Shown here one piece after another: positions 31,423-42,683 of a DNA stretch of 64,000 nucleotides (its first letter is position 1; every line of letters begins with the position of its first letter). Where the stretch lies: the NCBI GenBank assembly GCA_009667805.1, contig CM019066.1, positions 5,580,001 to 5,644,000 on the forward strand, in the 5' to 3' direction. The notes beneath the pieces are model-generated. The model worked only from the letters and a program-made list of their open reading frames with translations, searched no databases and was not told where the DNA came from. Both the position numbers and the translations under genes were made by a program. This stretch comes from Leptobrachium leishanense (taxonomy: Eukaryota; Chordata; Amphibia; Anura; Megophryidae).

Positions 31423-32310
31423 TTTTAGATCATTTTATTCGGTTTTGTTTTTTTTTCGTTTCAGATCATTTGGTTCTGTTTTTTTCCAATTCAAATCATT
31501 TCGTTCCGTTATTTTTGTTTATGATCATTTCATTCAGTTTTTTTCAGCATTTCGTATCATTTCCGTTCCCTTTTCTTTTAGTATCGGCTCCATTTCAAAA
31601 TCGATTTAGTTTGTGTTTACCGCGATTAGTAATTTCGGACTGCCGTTTCTCGCGTTTCACCTCGACTTGACCCTTGAATGTGACATTCTATCTAATTATA
31701 GAGGGGGGGAAATCAACCCAGATATTTATGGAAAGAATTCGGTGTGATGAGTAATTAACACAAAACATTCACCAATAATTTGGGGCAAGAAGACACCATA
31801 TCCCAATTAGCCAGGGCCAGATTAACATAGGGGCAGATGGAGCAGCAGCTCCAGGCCCATGCCCCAGAAAAAGGCCCACAGAAAAGATACATTTGTCTGC
31901 ATTGATGGGCATTTGGACCACTATATATCCACCTCCATATAAGCTACAGGGTCGTCTGAGGTATCATCAGAAAGGTTAGAGCATGACCTTTCCAATGATA
32001 CCAAACATGACCAGGTTTTATGTAAAAATAAAAATAACATAAATATTTGTTTATTTTTTTTTTTATTTCTAACACCGCAATATTTTTCAGTTATAAAGGG
32101 AACAATGATGCTGCAGTAACTCACTATATCATGTATCATGTCACTAACAAGCGTGGAGGTGATGGTACACTACATTAGTACAAATTGTTACATCAAGAAT
32201 CTAAACCGCCACAATGCAGTGAAGTGCACTGGGGGGGGCTTTGGAACCCTACGCAACTAATCTTTACACCTCGCAAGGTCAACTGAGGTGTCAGACAGGA
32301 CAGAGTCTGG

Positions 32311-33152
32311 CAGAGGCGTAACTAGAAACCTCAGGGCCCCTGTGCAAGAATCCATGAAGGGCTCCCCCCTCGGTGGCTGTACGCCCGCGCCTTCAAGACC
32401 CACCCTCTGTGCAGGCCCCAGATATCAGACCCCCAGATATCAGACCCCCCAGTAATTAGCCAGCCAGTATCAGACCCCCAGTAATTAGCCAGCCAGTATC
32501 AGACCCCCCAGTAATTAACCAGCCAGTATCAGACCCCCAGCAATTAGCCAGCCAGTATCAGACCCCCAGTAATTAGCCAGCATCAGACCCCCAGTAATTA
32601 GCCAGCCAGTATCAGAACCCCAGTAATTAGCCAGTCAGTATCAGAACCCCAGTAATTAGCCAGTCAGTATCAGAACCCCAGTAATTAGCCAGCCAGTATC
32701 AGAACCCCAGTAATTAGCCAGCCAGTATCAGACCCCAGTAATTAGCCAGCCTCTGCTCACTCACACACACAACCCACCCCAGCTTGTTACATCCTTACCA
32801 TAGGTAAGTATGGTCTCCACTCTCTCCACTTCCCCTCCCTGCACGTGCTGGACACTTCCAGCACAGCAGGGGAGGCTCTGCTTTGCGTGGCTGTGGAAGG
32901 GGAAGGGGCGGGGGCCAGCACGTCCCCATGTGAGCAACTGTCCTCTTCTTCCTCCTCCTCTCCCCCCGGGAGGACCATTATTTCTGGCGCAGCGTGTGGG
33001 AGTTTGATCCCACACGCTGCCGATCAAACGGGGACCAGGTGCCTGACCCCAGCCTGGACTGTGTGGCAAGCAGGGCTACTCCGTTGTGGGCCCCCGGACT
33101 CAGGGGCCCAGGTGCAGTGGCACCTGCTGCACCCCTGGTAGATACGCCCCTG
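32311..33152. mobile_element. hAT non-autonomous element, family D (CAGAGGCGTAAC), nested
   Basis: The ends CAGAGGCGTAACTAG and GTAGATACGCCCCTG are flanked by the exact 8-bp duplication GAGTCTGG (32303-32310 and 33153-33160). It contains a tandem repeat (32411-32752) and a GC-rich segment with an inverted pair around GATCAAAC/GTTTGATC near 33005-33028. No transposase is encoded. Confidence 0.85.
32411..32752 (+). repeat. ~29-bp tandem repeat, CAGACCCCCAGTAATTAGCC
   Basis: About 11 copies of ATCAGACCCCCAGTAATTAG plus CCAGCCAGT run head to tail, with occasional shorter units, inside the family D hAT. There are no unique spacers, so it is not CRISPR-like. Confidence 0.85.
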
Positions 33153-33745
33153 GAGTCTGGCTTTTGCATTGATACCAAACAGAAAACAATTATTTTTTTT
33201 TTTTTTGTTCCAAAGCGATGGTATTGTCCATTTGTCACGTATAAAATTAGCAATACCACTGCCATTACCTTCTCCTTTCCCACGTTGGGAGCAAGGACAG
33301 TACAGGATTCATAGTTGTACTATTCATAAAACACCATTATCCAAAGCACATGGGAAATATCAAATTTTTGGGCTAAAATTGTATATTTTCTCAGGAAAAT
33401 GCAGTTACAGGTTCCCATTTAATTTTTTTTTTTAACAAGAATTCCCTATAGAATATATAACCAGAGGTTTGGATGATAAAATATGAAAAAATATTTTTTC
33501 AGATTGAAATCTGAATGGAAATTTACTCAAACAGTATCTGCCTGGTTAGATATACCTACATATGCAATATTAAATAGCCTAAAATATGTTGTCATTTCAC
33601 TAAATTCCTTAAAAAGACCACCAAAATATTCAGCTCCAGGCCCATAGAGATCTTAATCCGGCCCTGCAATTAGCATTTTCCCACGGACCACCTGCAGACC
33701 AAAACAGCAATAGACATTCTTAACTCCAAAAGCCCAAATCCCTTA

Positions 33746-34193
33746 GGCTGGGGTCAGACGAGCGTAGTGTTCACGTCCGTGATTGCGCCTAAAAGTATGT
33801 CCGTGATAGCATGAAAGTAAGTCCATTGGAGCCTGACACATGAAGTACGTCCGTACTGAACTGCGGACGCACAACGGCCGCGGCAAACGGACGCAGGTTA
33901 GGCAAGAACGTAATACTGCTAGAACGGACGTGCGGAGTGCGCCACGTCCACAACGTCTGCATAGCTTTGTGTGTGAGTGATGGAGCATGGTCAGACGGAC
34001 TGCATTTATACGTCCAGCATTTTTGACGGACAGAATGTTTTTTCATTGTAATTTATTTTCCCCTCCTACATCCGTCAAAAATAACTTCAGTGAAGAAACG
34101 GACTGTGTGGCCACTACTGCGTCATCCGTACTGACGATGTCCGTACTGCACGGACGTACAGTCCGTAGAAATCACGCTCGTCTGACCCCAGCC
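33746..34193. mobile_element. PIF/Harbinger-type MITE, subfamily 1
   Basis: The ends GGCTGGGGTCAGACGAGCG and GCTCGTCTGACCCCAGCC have TTA on both sides (33743-33745 and 34194-34196). It is very similar to 30219-30666 and 35146-35573, which suggests recent amplification of this subfamily. Confidence 0.75.
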
Positions 34194-34196
34194 TTA

Positions 34197-34775
34197 GTGA
34201 TACTGCCTGGGCTTTAAGCAATTAAATGTCCTATGGCTTCTGAAGAAGGTCAACACATGAAATTAGTCATGGTTAGAGTAATTTTCCACCATTAATGTTC
34301 AAATTAAATCCCGTGACCCTGTCTTAACCGGTTACAATGAAATATTGTTCTACAAACCCACCGTCCGCCCGATGAACAGTTATTTCCTTTTTAAAAATGA
34401 ATAAATTAGATCACGCAGTGATGGAAAGATACATCTATAAATCTTGAATGTCATCATATCATGACATGTCTGTGGATTGAAAAGCATGAGAATATGCTTA
34501 CTCTTGGTGCTTGACCTACATGAATGTTGAGCGTCGTCATTCAATGCCAACTGTTTCATGACCCTGATAAAGTGGATGAGCCTACATTTTTAAATCTAAA
34601 ATACCTAGTATGAAGTATTAAGCTCTCAAGACACCAAGGAAGCAATCAAAGAATCCTGAAAACACATCAGTTTTCAATTATAATATATTTTTTAAAAATG
34701 CCTTAAGGGAGATGCAAGGCACTATGAACAACTTAGCTTAGAGAACTGGTTATAGTTCCAGGACACTCAGGACCA
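34197..34775. other. No gene or transposon recognised
   Basis: Mixed-composition sequence without repeats that I can see. It may be unique host sequence. No open frame above 60 residues was noted. Confidence 0.45.
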
Positions 34776-35107
34776 GCTTGCTCTATGGGCCGGGAGCTGA
34801 AGATTTTGTTGGGCTTTTCTTGTAATTTAGGTTATTTAATAGTCCAGATACAGTTATATCTAACTATCATCCAAACTTTTTTGGTTATATATTCTATAGG
34901 GAATTTTTGTTAGAAAAAATTGAAATGGGAACCTGTTACTGCATTTTTATGAGAAAATATACAATTTTACCCAAAAAATGAAATAAATGAAATATTTCCC
35001 TTGGGCACTATTACACTCTTCGCGCAAAAATGTGCGTGTGCGCAAAAACGTATTAACGCGAGGGGCAAAACCCTTTGCGCTGAACATCGTATAACGTTAA
35101 TGTCTAA

Positions 35108-35697
35108 GGCTAAGGTCAGACGAAAGCAGTTTTAACGTGCGTTTAGGCTGGGGTCAGACGAGCGTAGTGTTCACGTCCGTGATTGCGCCTAAAAGTACGT
35201 CCGTGATAGTATGAAAGAAAGTCCATTGGAGCCTGTTACACAAAGTACGTCCGCACTGAACTGCGGACGCACCGCGGCCGCGGCAAACGGACGCAAGTTA
35301 GGCAAGAACGTACAACCACTAGAACGGCCGCACAAAGTGCGCTGCGTCCGCAACGTCCGCATAGCTATGTGTGTGAGTGATGGAACGTGGTCATACGGAC
35401 TGCATTTATACGTCCAGCATTTTTCACGGACAAAATGGTTTTGCTTTTTAATTTATTTTCCCTCCTACATCCGTCAAAATATACGTCAGTGAAAAAAACG
35501 GACTGTGTGGCCACTACTGTGTCTTCCGTACGGACGTACAGTCCGTAAAAATCACGCTCGTCTGACCCTAGCCTTAGCCGCACGAAATCACGGCCGTGCT
35601 AGCAGCGAATGACGTCCAATGCCGGGGAACATACGACGAACGGCCGCACAAAAGTTCGTCCGCGCAACGCAAGTGGCAAACGAACGCATTTTTTTAA
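35108..35697. mobile_element. PIF/Harbinger-type MITE, subfamily 2, right-truncated, hosting a sibling
   Basis: GGCTAAGGTCAGACGAAAGC at 35108 is a subfamily 2 left end preceded by TAA. The sequence breaks at 35145 for the inner copy, resumes with GCCGCACGAAATCACGGCC at 35577 and is cut off near 35697. The unbroken sequence CGTGCGTTTAGCCGCAC is present at 27730-27746. Confidence 0.65.
35146..35573. mobile_element. PIF/Harbinger-type MITE, subfamily 1, inserted in a subfamily 2 copy
   Basis: The ends GGCTGGGGTCAGACGAGCG and GCTCGTCTGACCCTAGCC have TTA on both sides (35143-35145 and 35574-35576). The target is TTA in CGTTTAGCCG of the related outer MITE. Confidence 0.75.
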
Positions 35698-36150
35698 CAT
35701 CTTTTAAAAGCTGGTGGTAACTGCAAATCGGAACATGCTGGCTGAAACAAATACACCAGCCTGAAAAGAAAAACAAAAATACAGCGCAGTATAATTACAC
35801 ATTCTACACACACTCAAACAATAAAATGGAGAAGTTGTGCGTGTTTTTATTATTGCTGCAGCATATATACTCAGATTGACTTTAACAGGCGCAAAAACTG
35901 AACGGGAGACAATTGTGGTTCTTAATTCTGATTGCCCACTGATTTCTCCATGGAACGTTAATTTTTTACGCGTGATATTTTTTGACGGATGAAAAAATGC
36001 GCTTGGATCGTAATACAAGCGTTAATTTACGCGCGTTAAGGTTTAACGCTGTGCGCAAAAAAAATTGTGCAGCGCGCGTGAATTTGCACGGAGAATGTAA
36101 TAGAGCCCCTTGTGTTTTGGAGGATGCTGTTTTATGAATAATATGACTAA

Positions 36151-37076
36151 CAGGGTTATTCAAAGAGATCCGAATTGCTTGAGAAAGGTAACCGAACGCT
36201 GAAAATCAGCGTTCGGTTACCTTTCCTGGCCATTCGGCTATCCAGAGAGCAGGCAATTCGCCAAATTCTGGCGAATTGCCTGAACATACGGTGCCTGATC
36301 CTGGCGAATTGTCTGAACATACGGTGCCTGTTCAAGGGCAGTGAAAACCCCATGAAAAAGCACTGCTTCGGCTATTCAGAGAACACAAACCAGCAGTGAA
36401 AGGTTCCTGAAACGCCCTGCCATTCGGTGGTTTAATTCGGCAAGTTAATTCAAGAGAATCCCATAGGCTTCAATGTTAAAAATATTCCCGTTTTAATTCA
36501 ATATCTAATAAACCGTTCATTATAAAATTATGCAGTAAAGAGTCTCTTTATTTATAGATTTTTTATGACATTTTAAGCATTTTTCAGATTTTTTTTTTTT
36601 TTTTTTAAGTTTACTCATTTTTTCTGTAACTGCCCTTTTTATTATCATTCCCTGGACCTCATATGTAAATTTCAGACATTTTCGCTCAGTAGTTTCTTTG
36701 CAAACAGCGTTTCACTTTTCAATCGTTCATGCAAACTGTTTTCCTAATTTATTCACTTCACTCTGTCTGCGGTCTCGGCTTTCTCTGCTTTTTCCGACGG
36801 CTTCGCTGCGTGTGATCGGCTCCTGCTCGGGTTTTTCTGTGGTTTTTGGCAGGTTAATCCAGATGTTTTTGGGGGTTTTCGGCATGCATTCGCCAGGTTT
36901 TGCGGTTAGTTTTCGTCAGGTTTGCGGCAGCCTTTCCCTGCAATTCGGGGACCCTGTGGTGTTTGCTGAATACACCGCAGGGTCACCGAAATGGGATCGG
37001 CAAAAGGAACCGAATTGAAGAGAACGAAAAGTCACCGAATGTGCGGTGACTTTTCTAATCTCTTTGAATTACCCTG
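36151..37076. mobile_element. Non-autonomous element of the GGTTATTC family, 926-bp copy
   Basis: The left end CAGGGTTATTCAAAGAGAT pairs with the right end ATCTCTTTGAATTACCCTG. Relative to 19588-22481 the order of internal landmarks is reversed: CCCATAGGCTTCAATG at about 36461 and the GTGTATTCAGC/CACCGCAGGGT region near 36955-36985. It lies in the family A relic, whose empty site reads near 1105-1120. No transposase is encoded. Confidence 0.65.
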
Positions 37077-37510
37077 CATGTGTAAAACCTGCATGTGACC
37101 TTGTGACCTGCATGTGACCTTGCTTCCAGTGTGGGAAATGAGAAGGTGAGTAATGGCAGTGGTATTGCTCATTTTATACGTCACAAATGGACAATGCCAT
37201 TGCAATGGAACTAAAAATAAATAAAAGATGTTTTTTGTTTTCTTTTCTTTTAGATTTTACATGGTCAGTTTTGGTATTAATGCAAAGGCCAGACTCTGAC
37301 TTTCCCAATGACACCTCACTTGACCTTGTGAGGTGTAAAGATTAGTGACGCAGGGTTCCAAAGTCCCCCCCCCCACCTCAGTGCACTTCGCTGCAGTGCG
37401 GCGGTTTAGGTTTTTGATGTAACAATTCGTAACAATGGATTGTGCCATCACCTCCACACTTGTTGGTGACATAAAAATGAGATGTGAGTTAGTGCAGCAT
37501 TATTGTTCAC

Positions 37511-37929
37511 TTTATATATATCACTGACATTTTGGTGCTGTTTGGCATTCTCTGAATAGATTAACCATTACTTCTCTATCAGGGTTATTCAGAGAGAGGT
37601 GAAATCCAGGAGAATTGCCAGGAGAATGAACAATCTAAACCAAATAGCCGATTTGGAAAGTGAGATAAATGGGAGAATTTTAAATGTTGTATGTAGAATT
37701 CTAAATAAAACCTTTAACAGTGTAATTTCATAAGATAATGTAAGGGGGTGTATTTAGGGGCAGAGTTAAGGGCTGCGTAGAGGTTAGGTGGAGCAACTGG
37801 TGGCGAGTAACTCTTATGGCCTGGTTAGTAGCTTGGGACATGAAATTTTGAGCCCTGCAGTAATAATAATCATCTTCTCTAAATACCTATTTTATCAATA
37901 TTACAGTGACTGAGGGCTGTAACCAGTTA
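37511..37929. mobile_element. Fragment of a GGTTATTCAGAGAG short MITE plus unassigned sequence
   Basis: The part 37583-37685 matches the left half of the complete 170-bp MITE at 52061-52230 (GGGTTATTCAGAGAG, then ATAGCCGATTTGGAAAG). The remainder up to 37929 is not recognised. Confidence 0.5.
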
Positions 37930-38354
37930 GGCTAGGGTCAGACTGAGGCAGTGCGAACGCGCGTTCTGGCGCACTTAATCACGGCCGCACTAGCAGCAGA
38001 TGCCAGGCAATGACGGCCAATATACGAAGTACGGTCGCACAAAAGTCCGGCTGCGCAACGCAAGTGGAAAATGAACGCATTTTTTCGAGAACGTTAAACC
38101 ACTAGTACTGACGTACAGAGTGTGCTGCGCCCGCTAGCGGCGTGTGTGCGTGAATTGGAGATGTCAGACACTGCTAATGTCCGGCCAACATAACGTCCAG
38201 ATGCAAGAAGTGTTTTATTGATGATCCGTACAAAATCACGGATGAAACTGCGCATCGTATGACCGCTATTGCGTATTCCGTGAAAAAATACGTCCATTCT
38301 TCGAACGCACATTTTCACGGACAACGTGAAAAATGCGTTAGTCTGACCCTAGCC
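37930..38354. mobile_element. PIF/Harbinger-type MITE, subfamily 2
   Basis: The ends GGCTAGGGTCAGACTGAGGC and TTAGTCTGACCCTAGCC have TTA on both sides (37927-37929 and 38355-38357). The interior is closely similar to 27701-28126 and 46868-47303. Confidence 0.75.
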
Positions 38355-38391
38355 TTAAAGTGAGAGTTATAGTAACAGCCGATCTCAGCAC

Positions 38392-38650
38392 TAGGGATGA
38401 GCATTCGGTTCGGATCTGTTCGGAGTTCGAATCGAACATCGGCTGTTCGAAAGTTCACGAACTTCGAACTTTTTTGGGACGTTCGCCAAAAGTTCGAAAA
38501 ATTTTTTTTTAAAAAAGTATAAAATGCGTAAAAAATACTAAAAAATCTAGAAATAAAGAGACTTCTTTACTGCAGAATATTATAAGCAACGGTTTATTAG
38601 ATATTGAATTAAAATGGGAATATTTTTAACATTGAAGCCTATGGGATAAA
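38392..38650 (+). mobile_element. hAT family B, 5' fragment
   Basis: TAGGGATGAGCATTCGG at 38392 starts a family B end, followed by the TTCG-rich arm. It continues to TTTATTAGATATTGAATTAA and CCTATGGGAT and then stops. No matching right end follows before the next copy at 39062. Confidence 0.6.
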
Positions 38651-39053
38651 ACATTCTTGTTACTAAAACATCAGGCAGACACGGCCCTCTAATCAGGCAC
38701 TGTAGAGGGAAGCCTGCCGGGCCTCCCAAGGATCCCCTTGAGGAGCATGCGGCCACCAGATGACAGAGCTGCGACTGTGCGGGCTAGCCGCCCGGGTGCA
38801 CAGAGACAGGCAGCGCAGGGAGGGAGCCACTGCACCTGCGGCCACGGCAGAACCCCCCCCCCCACAACCAGGATCCAGGGAGCCCCCACTGACCACCAGG
38901 CTAAGGTAAGGCGACACAATTCTAAAAAAAAATAAAAAATCGAGGACATTTTTAAATGTCCCCGGGAACATAAAATAAAACTTTTTTTTTCTTTCTCTAC
39001 CTGGCTGAATGTATTTAATTATATATTAGATACATTCAGTCAGATAGAGGGGG
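38651..39053. other. No gene recognised; GC-rich segment and a small hairpin
   Basis: The part 38690-38900 is GC-rich, and minus-strand frames of 86-92 residues have no domain. A short palindrome (GAATGTATTTAAT/ATTAGATACATTC) lies at 39007-39038. Confidence 0.4.
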
Positions 39054-39476
39054 GTGGCATGTAGGGATGAGCTGTTCGGGTTCGGACGGTTTGGAGTTAG
39101 ATCCAAACTTTGGCAGTTCGAAAGTTCGCGAATTTCGAACTTTTTGGGTCTGTTCGGTTCGAGTTCGAAAACAAAAAGAAATTTTGAAAAAAGTATAGAA
39201 AATGCTAAAAAAATACAAAAAAATCTAGAAATAAAGAGACTCTTTACTGCAGAATATTATAAGCAAAGGTTTATTAGATATTGAATTAAAAACTAATGTG
39301 TACGTGGAAAGATTATCAACTCTAAATGACCTCTGTTCACAAACGGGCATAACACCAGGTGGTTTTAGTCTGGTAATCAATTTGATACATTGTACAACAT
39401 ACTGAGGGTGGGGTGGTGTCTGCTTCTGATTGAGATTTGAGAATTAATTTCCCTAAAACATCCTAATATGCTGCAT

Positions 39477-40596
39477 TTAACCCTTTCGCGGCTAAGGCTT
39501 TTCACACCTCTGTGCTGAGGTCATTTTTACCGCGTTTTGTAGCCATATTTTGATATATGACCCAGACATATTATATATCGTTCTTTCCGGCAGACTTGGC
39601 AGATTCATAATATGTCATTATTATATGTATACGTTATGTCATGTCTGTATATTATAACAAAAATGCAATAAAATTTGAATTTTCAATAATTTATTATGTG
39701 TAAAGTGTTTTTTTCACATTTTAACATGCGATCGTTTGCGGTTATATTTTGTATGGAGTGCGCTTGTTAAAAAAATTAGAAATGGGGTCTCGTTACATTT
39801 TTTTTGGGGGAAAATTTCGCTTTTTTTAACAAACGCACCGCATACAAAAATCGTTAGTGCAGCATTATTGTTCACATTATAATTGAAATGGGAACAATAT
39901 TGCTGCATTAACAAAACAAAAAAAAACTTGTTAATTTTTTTGAAAAATATTTTTCATGCTCATGTTTGGTATCTTTGGAAAGGCCATGCTCTGGTCGATC
40001 CAACGATATCAAATATTAACCCCTAGCTGCCACGGATCGGGATATAGGGGGTTCCAATTAACCCCCTATCTCCACCATTGGTGGCAGTTAGGGGTTAACT
40101 CCAGGACTGGCGTCATCGTGCTATGCACAATGACGCCAGTCCTCAGGGGGAGTTCCTGGAGGCTTGGCCGACATCCAAGATGTCAGCCAGCTCCAGGAGA
40201 GGATCACGATCCGGCGCTTTTCAGCGCCGATTCGTGATCCGGCTCCCCAGGGGTTAATCACAGCCACCGTTTGGAAGGGCAGGCAGGTTTGCCCTTCCAA
40301 ACGGTGCCTGGATTAACCCCCAGCCCCCCGGCGATCGGGAGGGAGAGAGGTCCGAAGGACCTCCCCCCTCCCTTTCAGGCGCTTCCTCCGCACATGCGGG
40401 CGGGTGCCTGAATTAGATGTCATCGCGCCGCCGCAATGACATCTAATTGCTCCGCCGGGGTCCAGGAGTGCTGGGCTGACATCCAAGATGTCAGCCCGCA
40501 CCGGGGGGGCGCAGCAATCTGCCGGAATCAGCGCGTCCATAGCACAGGAGAACCACTTGGCTGGACGCGCTGAGCGTGTCCATAGCAGCCAAGTGG
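39477..40596 (+). mobile_element. piggyBac-like non-autonomous element inside a hAT
   Basis: TTAACCCTTTCGCGGC starts at 39477 and the AT-rich half and hairpin chain follow (39960-40596). The right end stops at AAGTGG without TTAA. It lacks the GTTTAAACG segment of the reference copy. No coding capacity. Confidence 0.7.
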
Positions 40597-40620
40597 AAAA
40601 AAATTCAAAATAACATCTAA

Positions 40621-40977
40621 GGCTAGGGTCAGATGAGCGCATTTTTTGACTGATGTAGCAGGGGAAATAAATTAAAATGAAAAAACATTCTGTCCGTCAA
40701 AAATGCTGGACGTATAAATGCAGTCCATCTGACCTCGTTTCATCACTCACATACAAAGCTACACGGACGTTGCGGACGTGGCGCACTCCGCACGTCCGTT
40801 CTAGCAGTATTACGTTCTTGCCTAACCTGCGTCCGTTTGCTGCGTCCGCCATGCATCCGCACTTCCGTGCGGACGTACTTCGTGTGTGGGGCTCCATTGG
40901 TCAGAATGCTATGCTGCCACGGACGTACAAATGTGCGGCAACACGGACGTGATAACTGCGCTCGTCTGACCCCAGCC
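40621..40977. mobile_element. PIF/Harbinger-type MITE, subfamily 1 variant with an internal deletion
   Basis: The ends GGCTAGGGTCAGATGAGCGC and GCTCGTCTGACCCCAGCC have TAA (40618-40620) on the left and TTA (40978-40980) on the right. It is about 90 bp shorter than its relatives because most of the left arm is missing. Confidence 0.65.
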
Positions 40978-41025
40978 TTAAGCAATGTTATTTTTCACCT
41001 CGGGATTAAACATTCACAGGGTTAT

Positions 41026-41780
41026 TCAGAGAGCGGTGAAAAGCAGGAGAATAACTGGAGAAGTGCAAAATTCTAGGTCAAAATAGCCGAACCAGAAAAA
41101 TTCTCCCATTTAACTCACTTTCCAAATTGACTATTTGGTCTTGATTGTTCTCTTCTCCTGGCTTTCACCTCTCTCTCAGGGTTGTTCAGAGAAAGGTGAA
41201 AACCAGGAGAATGGCAGGAAAAGAGAACAATCTGGACCAAATAGCCGATTTGGAAAGTGAGATAAGGCTAGGGTCAGACTAACGCATTTTTCACAGCGAC
41301 CGTCAAAAAGTGCGTCCGAACGCATTGTCTTATTTTTTCACGGAATGCGCGAAAACGGTCATACGATGCGCATTTTTGTGCGTGATTTTTTATGGATCCA
41401 AACCAGGAAACTTTGGGTGTCTGGACGTTATGTTGGCCGGACATGAGCAGGGTCTGACGTCTCCAAATCACGCACACACGCTGCTAGTGGACGCAGCGCA
41501 CTCTGTACGTCCGTACTAGCGGTTCTGCGTTCTCGAAAAAATGCATACATTTTACACTTGCGTTGCGCAGCCGGACTTTCGTGGAACCGTACTTCGTATA
41601 TTGGCTGTCATTGCCCGTCATTTGCTGGTAGTGCGGCCGTGAATAAGTGCACCTAAACGCATGTTAAAAATTCGCTAGTCTGACCCTAGCCTAAATGGGA
41701 GAATTTTTCTGGTTTGGCTATTTTGACCTAGAATTTTCCATTCTCCAGTCAATCTCCTGCTTTTCACTGCCAAAAAATCA
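41026..41780. mobile_element. GGTTATTCAGAGAG short MITEs, two broken copies around a Harbinger MITE
   Basis: CAGGGTTATTCAGAGAGCGG opens one copy, and a second opens at about 41178 (CAGGGTTGTTCAGAGAAAGG). The second is interrupted at AGATAA by the Harbinger MITE 41266-41691 and resumes with ATGGGAGAATTTTTCTGG. The uninterrupted form is at 52061-52230. Confidence 0.6.
41266..41691. mobile_element. PIF/Harbinger-type MITE, subfamily 2
   Basis: The ends GGCTAGGGTCAGACTAACGC and GCTAGTCTGACCCTAGCC have TAA on both sides (41263-41265 and 41692-41694). The empty site AGCTAAATGG lies in the host MITE copy at about 52143-52152, with AGATAAATGG at 37664. Confidence 0.75.
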
Positions 41781-42284
41781 GTAAACTTTTTCTGCGTGTC
41801 CGAAAATGTCTCTTCTTTTCATACAGACTGCCGCCCCAAGCAGTTGTTTATGGATAGATTAAAGGAAAAGCATTTACCGTCATTTGAAATGTCATTTTTT
41901 GGTTTTTACATATTTCTATACATCCTAGAAATCCGCCACTTCACGAGCAGGTTATGAGGACCTCCTAGGCACGATATTTGAAGGAATTTTTCGTTTTTAT
42001 ATTTAACCCTTATTTCATGGAAAACTCACTGTCCCTTTAAAAACTTATTTTTTTAACTTTTTGTCCTTGTTTCCTGTCCCCCAGGGCACTACCCCGACCC
42101 CCATACACTTTTTATGGCAAATATCTAGCATATATGCCCTCTTGGAGGGCACTCTAAAAACCGAATTTTCAGCCCCATTGACTTGTATGGGGTCAGAGTT
42201 CAGGTTCGGGTCAGAACATTTGGAAAGTTTGGGTTCGGCTTCGAACTGAACTCGGGGAGTGTTCGGCTCATCCCTATTGGCATG

Positions 42285-42683
42285 TGGGCTGCGCAGTGTC
42301 TCAGGCAGTGGTTTGTTTTTTTGTGTGTAAATTTTTAGCAAATTTATAGGGGATGGTAAGGGCAGGTATGATATATATATAGATAAGATATATATCTATA
42401 TTTTTATAAATACATATATCCAGACTTGTATTACACACACATTTTGGCAACTAATTGCCCTCCCCATTTGGCTGATCCCTCCAGAAGAAATGTTGGACCC
42501 GATAGAGCAGAGAGTAATATATATATTCTCTGCTCTGTCGAGTTCAACATTTCTTCTGGAGGATCAGCCAAATGGGGGGGGGGGCGCATTTAGTTGAGAT
42601 TGTCCACATGCCACCTCATGTGTGTATGTGTATATATGGTCTGAGGTCTGTGGGTGGGTGTGTATATATATATATATATATGT
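42285..42683. repeat. Long hairpin and TA-rich simple repeats
   Basis: The segments 42466-42521 and 42527-42583 are near-perfect inverted arms (CCATTTGGCTGATCC and GGATCAGCCAAATGG; centre AATATATATATT), about 55 bp each. TA-rich simple repeats lie at 42370-42420 and 42664-42683. No gene is present. Confidence 0.7.

Larger units (their letters stand above)
30061..31640. mobile_element. Decayed hAT-like element with TTCGTTTT-rich arms around a minisatellite
   Basis: AGAGATGTGCGTGA at about 30062 resembles the GATGTGC end of the element at 50462-50999. Both flanks of the minisatellite are built of CATTTCGTT and TTTTTCGTT words. The right terminus is lost, so this is a tentative call. It hosts the MITE at 30219-30666 and the 54-bp repeat. 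Confidence 0.4.
31812..33666. mobile_element. hAT non-autonomous element, family A
   Basis: The ends CAGGGCCAGATTAACAT and TTAATCCGGCCCTG are flanked by an exact 8-bp duplication, CAATTAGC (31804-31811 and 33667-33674). The interior matches 752-1751 and the outer parts of 13596-16261. A second hAT occupies 32311-33152. Confidence 0.85.
34776..37510. mobile_element. hAT family A relic broken by other elements
   Basis: The part 34776-35000 (CTATGGGCCGGGAGCTGAAG onward) and 36100-36148 plus 37085-37500 match family A. The outer ends are eroded. Its interior holds a Harbinger pair (35108-35697), an unidentified A/T- and CGCG-rich piece (35698-36100) and the element at 36151-37076. Confidence 0.55.
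39062..42276. mobile_element. hAT element family B, composite copy 2
   Basis: The ends TAGGGATGAGCTGTTCGG and TTCGGCTCATCCCTA are flanked by GTGGCATG (39054-39061) and TTGGCATG (42277-42284), a 7/8 duplication. The copy carries a piggyBac-like element (39477-40596), Harbinger MITEs (40621-40977 and 41266-41691) and GGTTATTC short MITEs (about 41026-41780). The piggyBac junction is the same as in the copy at 25800. No transposase is encoded. Confidence 0.75.

Noticed and set aside
42664..42683. TA repeat as a promoter TATA region for the tandem unit
   Set aside because: Simple TA repeats are common here and lie downstream of the minus-strand transcript direction.
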